This document shows positions 61,962 through 64,000 of a stretch of 64,000 nucleotides of DNA, one piece after another (within the stretch, counting starts at the first letter, position 1; each line of letters begins with the position of its first letter). The translations under genes were made by a program, and so were the position numbers. Below the pieces are notes generated by a model. That model worked only from the letters and a program-made list of their open reading frames with translations, did not search any database and had not been told where the DNA came from. The stretch is from Streptomyces hygroscopicus subsp. hygroscopicus (lineage in GTDB: Bacteria; Actinomycetota; Actinomycetes; Streptomycetales; Streptomycetaceae), in the NCBI RefSeq assembly GCF_001553455.1, contig NZ_BBOX01000001.1, positions 1-64,000 on the forward strand. Direction: 5' to 3'.

Positions 61962-62858
61962 ATGACCGACACCGAGATCGAGATCACCGCAGACCTGATC
62001 CGCGACCTGCTGCAGGAGCAACATCCAGACCTCGCGGGGCTGGCGATCCGCGAGGTGGCGGGCGGCTGGGGCAATCAGATGTGGCGGCTCGGCAACGAGT
62101 TGGCAGTGCGGATGCAGCGCATGGACCCCACCCCGGAGTTCCAGCTCAAGGAGCGGCGGTGGCTGCCCGTGCTGGCTCCGCACCTGCCGCTCCCGGTGCC
62201 GACTCCGGTGCGGTTCGGCGAACCGTCCGAGCGCTTCCCCAAGCACTGGACCGTGATGACGTGGGTTCCCGGCGAGCCGCTGGATCACGGCTCGATCAGC
62301 CGCGGCGCGCACGCGGCCGACACGCTGGCGGGTTTCCTCCGGGCGCTCCATGTGGAGGCGCCCGCGGAGGCGCCGATCGCCACGGACCGCGGTGCCCATC
62401 CCAGGAACTGCACGGACGGCTTCGAGAACTTCTTCCAGGCCGTTGCCCCCGACGACATCGCTGCCGACATCCGGGCCGTCTGGGACGACGCCGTTGCGGC
62501 CCCCGAGTGGGCGGGCCCGCCGGTGTGGGTGCACGGCGACCTCCATCCCGCGAACGTCGTCGTCTCGGACGGAACGCTCTCGGGCATCGTCGACTTCGGT
62601 GACCTGTCCGCCGGCGATCCGGCGTGGGACCTGGCCGCCGCATGGGTGCTGCTCCCCGCGGGCACGGCCTCACGGTTCTTCGACACGTACGCGCATGCGG
62701 ACGAGGCGGCGATCCGGCGCGCCCGCGGGCTGGCCGCTGTGAAGAGCCTCTTCCTGATGCTCATGGGGCAGAACGGAGACCGGGGCCTTCCCGGCGGCAA
62801 GCCGAACTGGGGGCCTGTAGGCCGCGCGGCACTTGATCGTGTGCTGAAGGGCGTTTGA
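61962..62858 (+). CDS. Aminoglycoside-phosphotransferase-fold kinase
   Basis: A 298-residue APH-family protein. The catalytic loop HGDLHPANV is at 191-199 and the Mg-binding DFGD at 211-214; an N-lobe with GGWGNQMWRLGN-ELAVRM provides the nucleotide loop. Family members phosphorylate aminoglycosides, macrolides, sugars or choline; nothing here identifies the substrate. The upstream region carries no strong ribosome site. It may be a resistance gene, but this is not proven. Confidence 0.88.
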   Translation: MTDTEIEITADLIRDLLQEQHPDLAGLAIREVAGGWGNQMWRLGNELAVRMQRMDPTPEFQLKERRWLPVLAPHLPLPVPTPVRFGEPSERFPKHWTVMTWVPGEPLDHGSISRGAHAADTLAGFLRALHVEAPAEAPIATDRGAHPRNCTDGFENFFQAVAPDDIAADIRAVWDDAVAAPEWAGPPVWVHGDLHPANVVVSDGTLSGIVDFGDLSAGDPAWDLAAAWVLLPAGTASRFFDTYAHADEAAIRRARGLAAVKSLFLMLMGQNGDRGLPGGKPNWGPVGRAALDRVLKGV

Positions 62859-62931
62859 CGCGCGCTTCTTCGCACGTGTTCTCGATCTCGGTTGAGGACC
62901 ATGCGACAGTGCACCTCCGTGGGTCCATCGA

Positions 62932-63390
62932 TCACCACGCGTGGCGGGGATGCCTGGGTCCACGGCCGTATGTCTGCCCGTGGCCCCGAACGAGCCGGCG
63001 GAGCTTCTCCTCGGCGCCGGCCAGGCCGGCCTGGAGACCTTCGACCGCGCCGAGCCAGCCTTCCGTCTCGGCTTCGGCGATTCGGGCGATCAAGTTGTCG
63101 CGGATCTCGGCAAGTCGCGCCCGTTGGGCCGGGTCAGGTCGCGGGAGCGAGCATCTGACGCAAGCGTGTTCATGAATGCACGGGGCCCAAAAGCGCGTGC
63201 GCAGGTGCCGATGGACACCTTCCGCGGCGGGACGGACCGCTTTGTATCCGATCGTGGTGTCGATGCTCTTGTGCCCGCGGATCACCTGGGCGATGTGCAG
63301 GGGGCAGGCCGTTCATGATGGCGTCGGTGACGAGGATCCTTCGGAAGCCGGGGTGCTGGTAAGAACGCTGTCACCAGCCGCAAACGAGGA
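62932..63390 (-). pseudogene. Integrase (tyrosine recombinase), C-terminal fragment
   Basis: The minus strand gives FRRILVTDAIMNGLP, then after a frameshift HIAQVIRGHKSIDTTIGYKA (with the active-site Tyr in IGYKAV), and a long tail PCIHEHACVRCSLPRPDPAQ, RARLAEIRDNLIARIAEAET. This matches the end of a large streptomycete phage/plasmid-type integrase. A one-base indel in the CTGCCCCCTGCAC run breaks it, and the N-terminal part is absent. Confidence 0.75.
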
Positions 63391-63393
63391 GTG

Positions 63394-64000
63394 TCACGTG
63401 CGGCGACGTGCAGCGGGGTCGCGCTCGGCGACGTGACGGGCGACGGCGTCGACGCCGGGACGTGCGTACCGCTCCAGGGAGCGGACGGAGGCGTGGCGGG
63501 AGCGGGCCAGCAACATCGGCGTGGACGTGCCGTCCTCGGCGTCGTGTGTGAGGGCGCTGTGGCGGAGCCGGTGGAGGGTCCAGCCGTCCAGGTCCTCGAT
63601 GTCTTCGGGTGAGGCGAGCGGGCTGGCCAGCAGCCGGGTGTTCTCCTCGAAGATCTCCTCGGCCCGGCGGTAGGAAAGCCGGGCGCGGCCAGTCTCCGGG
63701 CACACGTCGAGCGTCGGTGTCCCGGCCGGGGCCTTGCGGTCGGTGAGGAACAGCGGGCCGCGGGTACGGCGGGCGATGAGGCGGGGCAGGAGCTGGGCGG
63801 TGCCGGACTGCCAGTGAATCCACTCCGTGGCCCCGCCCTTGGCGGTGATTTTCCCGCGCTTGTCCTGTGGGTACAGGTCTTCCACGTTCAGGCACAGCAC
63901 CTCGTCGGCCCGCGCCGCGGACTCGTAGAGCATCCTCCAGAACGTCTTCTCCCGCAGGGCGACGTCCAGGCGCCACAGGGCGGCGATCTGGTTCTCGGCC
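63394..64000 (-). CDS. Tyrosine recombinase/integrase, 5' end outside window
   Basis: The minus-strand frame runs from the right edge to a stop at 63394. Visible: WRMLYESAARADEVLCLNVE (first catalytic Arg in ARADE), LHRLRHSALTH (the HxxR box and third motif) and SLERYARPG (Tyr nucleophile). This is the catalytic half of an XerC/D-type recombinase, intact within the window; at least 200 aa more should lie beyond position 64000. It is a different protein from the fragment just downstream. Confidence 0.85.
   Translation of the reverse strand, partial: AENQIAALWRLDVALREKTFWRMLYESAARADEVLCLNVEDLYPQDKRGKITAKGGATEWIHWQSGTAQLLPRLIARRTRGPLFLTDRKAPAGTPTLDVCPETGRARLSYRRAEEIFEENTRLLASPLASPEDIEDLDGWTLHRLRHSALTHDAEDGTSTPMLLARSRHASVRSLERYARPGVDAVARHVAERDPAARRRT

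Noticed and set aside
1-64000. CRISPR array, tRNA or rRNA genes, replication origin, telomere end
   Set aside because: I looked for regular spacer repeats, cloverleaf-like segments and large palindromic ends and found none convincing; a covariance-model search would be needed to exclude a tRNA.

Overview
The window is GC-rich DNA with GTG/TTG starts, SARP-free but regulator-rich accessory gene content, and a tap-tpg telomere-maintenance pair at its left edge. Together these point to Streptomyces (or a close relative) and to the variable arm of a linear chromosome, or a large linear plasmid. Intact transcription units alternate with a very large number of truncated, frameshifted or internally deleted genes and transposase scraps, as expected for a decaying subtelomeric arm. 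Some frameshifts could be sequencing errors, but many of the same loci also show real truncation junctions.

Layout. 1-4.4 kb: tpg and tap (minus strand), an Lrp/AsnC regulator that cuts off a rhodanese gene, and a transposase scrap. 4.4-12.9 kb: GNAT acetyltransferase, a divergent LysR/zinc-type dehydrogenase pair, a small membrane protein, a quinone-oxidoreductase-like enzyme, fragments of a sigma factor and an amidase, and a flavin reductase facing a shattered ArsR gene. 13.1-16.3 kb: remnant of an HTH protein, then a three-gene operon (membrane protein of about 602 aa, 179-aa protein, 55-aa single-helix membrane protein) whose first two products share a repeated glycine-rich GG-hydrophobic-IG...GG..A.G motif. 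I consider this the best candidate for an undescribed system. 16.5-19.2 kb: IS1380 scrap and a HelD/HelR-type RNA-polymerase-recycling helicase.

19.4-38.6 kb is a catabolic region: old-yellow-enzyme and a double-AsnC regulator; a GntR regulator divergent from an operon of FAH-family hydrolase, extradiol (VOC) dioxygenase, MhpA-like FAD hydroxylase and two amidohydrolases (one ACMSD/decarboxylase-like); a two-component flavin monooxygenase (HsaA/HpaC-like) with a PucR regulator; then a TetR gene, cyclase-family hydrolase, HSL-type esterase, LLM flavin monooxygenase and an internally deleted hydrolase behind two tandem palindromes. The logic is hydroxylation, meta-cleavage, hydrolysis and decarboxylation of an aromatic acid, but the substrate cannot be read from the sequence.

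38.9-45.8 kb holds two exported alpha/beta hydrolases, sigma-factor, MBL-fold, IS5, AKR and IS701 remnants, and a TetR/oxidoreductase pair with tandem operators, ending in a hemerythrin-domain protein. 46.0-49.9 kb is an incomplete second set of respiratory genes (qcrB facing ctaD-ctaF) with intact haem and copper ligands. 51.4-59.1 kb is a D-amino-acid/peptide island: MFS transporter, N-acyl-D-amino-acid deacylase, PucR regulator, a PuuD-like gamma-glutamyl hydrolase and a LysA-like fold-III PLP decarboxylase. 59.1-64 kb: MFS remnant, ABM monooxygenase divergent from MarR around a perfect palindrome, an ornithine-cyclodeaminase-family enzyme, an aminoglycoside-phosphotransferase-fold kinase, and two integrase remnants, the last running off the right edge.

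I saw no tRNA, rRNA, CRISPR array, telomere end or antibiotic gene cluster.
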